From Gammaproteobacteria bacterium (GTDB lineage: Bacteria > Pseudomonadota > Gammaproteobacteria > HK1), in contig JAGRHX010000096.1 in the NCBI GenBank assembly GCA_020444775.1, forward strand, positions 1 through 7,531: 7,531 nucleotides of DNA. Reading direction: 5' to 3'. Shown here piece after piece: positions 6,095 to 7,531 of the stretch. Position 1 is the first letter of the stretch, and each line of letters begins with the position of its first letter. The notes under the pieces are model-generated. The model worked only from the letters and a program-made list of their open reading frames with translations. It searched no databases and was not told the origin of the DNA. Both the position numbers and the translations under genes were made by a program.

Positions 6095-7531
6095 CTACGC
6101 CACCCTCTCCTCATACAGGTGCCGCTGGAATCCCGAGAACGCCCCCTTGATCTCGTCGGCATCTCCCAGGTCGGCGAGGGCATCCGCGATCGAGTTGTGG
6201 TACTTGAGCCGCAGGAGCGGGGTCAACTTCTCGGGGTCAAGCTCCTCGACCCCTACCGCGACATAGTGCGACAGCACGAAGTCCAGAAACACCTGCTGCT
6301 TGGTGTTGAACTTGGTGCTGATCACCACCTTCGCGCGTGCCGCCCGTTCCTCCCGGCTGACCGGGGGCAGCGCATAGGCCACATGTGCCAGCACGTCGAA
6401 GATGTCGCTCTGCTCCGCATCGATGATTCGCTGCATCTCCAGCAGCTGGTCGTGTCCGAAGCCCCGCTCAGCCAGGCCCTCGAGCAACTTCCTCCTGGTC
6501 TCGGGGACGCCCCAGAGCGCACGTAGCTCCGCCTCGTCCCTGAAGAGCTCCGGGAGCCTCCCGAACAGCGACTCCATGAACTGCTGCGCGCTCATCGGTG
6601 TCCCATCGGGGTGCCAGAACGTGGTTGCCATCATGTGCTGGATGGTTCGTGCCTTGCCATCGGCCAGCTTTACGCGGGCCCGAGTCCGGCGCGGTCCAGC
6701 CTCCCTCTCCGAAGGGGGAGGCTCGGGGTAGGGTGGCGGCGGTCCCTCCTTCACGACCTTGGGCTCTGGCTCCAGCGGCTCGCCGTCCCACTCGGGGTCA
6801 TTGAAGTGGTGGTGCGCCTTCACGAAGTCGTAGATCGTGAAGTAGTCCTTCCCGTCGAACAGGCGCGTGCCTCGTCCGATGATCTGCTTGAACTCGATCA
6901 TCGAGTTGATCGGCCGGAGCAGGACGATGTTCCGGATGTTCCTGGCGTCCACACCGGTCGACAGCTTTTGCGAGGTAGTCAGGATAGTCGGGATCGTCTT
7001 CTCGTTGTCCTGGAACTCGCGCAGGTGTTGCTCGCCCAGGGCACCATCGTTTGCCGTGACCCGCTGGCAGTAGTTGGGGTCATCGCTCTGCTTCGTCTGA
7101 TTGATGAGGTCGCGCACGAGAAGGGCATGATCCTGTGTCGCGCAGAAGACTAGCGTCTTCTCGCGTTGGTCGATCGCGTCCATGAAGATGCGGACTCGTT
7201 CAGCCTCCCGTTCCTTGATCTCGATGAGCCGGTTGAAGTCGCTCTCGACGTACCGCCGTCCCTGTTCGATCTCGCCCTCGATCAGTGTGTCGTCGCTGGT
7301 GTAGACGTACTCGTCGATGGTGGTCGAGATCTGGCGCACCTTGAACGGCGTCAGGAAGCCGTCGTTGATCCCTTCCTTGAGCGAATAGACGTAGACCGGC
7401 TCGCCGAAGTAGGCATAGGTGTCGACGTTGTCGGTGCGCTTGGGGGTCGCGGTGAGGCCGAGCTGGACGGCGGGCGCGAAATATTCGAGGATGCCGCGCC
7501 AGTTGCTCTCGTCGTTGGCGCCGCCGCGATG
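6095..7531 (-). CDS. hsdR: Type I restriction endonuclease subunit R, C-terminal part (EcoEI-like)
   Basis: The frame is open to the window edge, so 478 C-terminal residues are visible; the GTG at 7339 is internal. Numbering from the edge: the protein begins with HRGG, the end of the DECHRG-type motif II, whose first residues lie outside. It continues with motif III GLTATP (25-30), the second RecA domain with KTLVFC (about 125-130), motif V STGVD (191-195) and motif VI QIIGRGTRL (216-224). A proline-rich linker follows (about 253-280), then the helical EcoEI_R_C-type C-terminal domain ending in FSGFQRHLYEERVA. HsdR is the ATP-driven translocation and cleavage subunit of a type I restriction-modification complex and works with HsdM and HsdS, neither visible here. 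The N-terminal nuclease domain is off the edge. No frameshift or stop interrupts the visible part. The gene converges on the Zorya-like operon with 36 nt between stops, so it is a separate transcription unit in the same defence neighbourhood. A palindromic element lies within the linker. Confidence 0.95.
   Translation of the reverse strand, partial: HRGGANDESNWRGILEYFAPAVQLGLTATPKRTDNVDTYAYFGEPVYVYSLKEGINDGFLTPFKVRQISTTIDEYVYTSDDTLIEGEIEQGRRYVESDFNRLIEIKEREAERVRIFMDAIDQREKTLVFCATQDHALLVRDLINQTKQSDDPNYCQRVTANDGALGEQHLREFQDNEKTIPTILTTSQKLSTGVDARNIRNIVLLRPINSMIEFKQIIGRGTRLFDGKDYFTIYDFVKAHHHFNDPEWDGEPLEPEPKVVKEGPPPPYPEPPPSEREAGPRRTRARVKLADGKARTIQHMMATTFWHPDGTPMSAQQFMESLFGRLPELFRDEAELRALWGVPETRRKLLEGLAERGFGHDQLLEMQRIIDAEQSDIFDVLAHVAYALPPVSREERAARAKVVISTKFNTKQQVFLDFVLSHYVAVGVEELDPEKLTPLLRLKYHNSIADALADLGDADEIKGAFSGFQRHLYEERVA
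6698..6723. repeat. Palindromic element inside hsdR, resembling a dispersed intergenic repeat
   Basis: AGCCTCCC (6698-6705) pairs perfectly with GGGAGGCT (6716-6723). The stem extends inward by a T-G and a C-G pair (6706/6715, 6707/6714), leaving the loop TCCGAA. The G-rich flank CTCGGGGTAGGG (6722-6733) follows. Both the hairpin and this flank resemble the small CCCTCTCC-hairpin-GGGTGAGGG type of repeat scattered in many GC-rich bacterial genomes. Here it is in frame on the minus strand, encoding part of a Pro/Ser/Glu-rich linker of HsdR (around PEPPPSEREAGP) without disturbing the flanking domains. Whether it is a true copy of a genomic repeat family cannot be decided from this window. Confidence 0.55.

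Noticed and set aside
6611..7153. A 180-residue open frame on the + strand opposite hsdR.
   Set aside because: It lies wholly antisense to a clear HsdR frame with conserved motifs, and its translation shows no recognisable domain; long antisense frames are common in GC-rich genes.
7337..7339. GTG at 7339 (- strand) as the start of hsdR.
   Set aside because: The same frame continues upstream to the window edge and encodes conserved HsdR sequence, including GLTATP.

Overview
The window comes from a GC-rich bacterium. The cassette encodes an inner-membrane protein with a peptidoglycan-binding domain, which implies a walled, probably diderm cell. I cannot name the lineage from the sequence. Nearly every base is coding, and every recognisable gene belongs to a defence-type family, so this reads as part of a defence island.

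Positions 1-6058 (+ strand) hold a tightly packed four-gene operon: (1) the C-terminal end of a protein with a coiled-coil tail, most likely a ZorA/MotA-type proton-channel subunit whose body lies upstream; (2) a 212-residue ZorB/MotB-like protein with one membrane helix carrying an aspartate and a periplasmic OmpA-like domain; (3) a small helical protein of about 169 residues that I do not recognise; (4) a 1514-residue superfamily 1 helicase with a C-terminal Vsr/DUF559-like PD-(D/E)XK nuclease domain. Junctions are a 1-nt gap, an 11-nt overlap (with my chosen start) and an ATGA overlap, so the four proteins are probably made together. The order ZorA-ZorB-small protein-large helicase/nuclease fits a Zorya anti-phage system. 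It lacks ZorC/ZorD (type I) and the HNH protein ZorE (type II). It is either the two-effector layout called type III (ZorF/ZorG), whose domain content I remember only loosely, or a variant. The expected logic is an ion-driven membrane motor that senses envelope disturbance and licenses a cytoplasmic DNA-processing effector.

Positions 6059-6094 are a 36-nt convergent junction with no convincing terminator. Positions 6095-7531 (- strand) hold the C-terminal 478 residues of a type I restriction subunit HsdR (EcoEI-like). It is intact to its stop codon and cut at its N-terminal side by the window edge. A palindromic element of about 26 nt lies in frame inside this hsdR and encodes part of a proline-rich linker. 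It resembles small dispersed intergenic repeats known from GC-rich genomes.

The most interesting points are the motor-plus-helicase/nuclease cassette as a unit, the unknown third gene, the very long helical insert in the helicase, and the palindrome inside hsdR.
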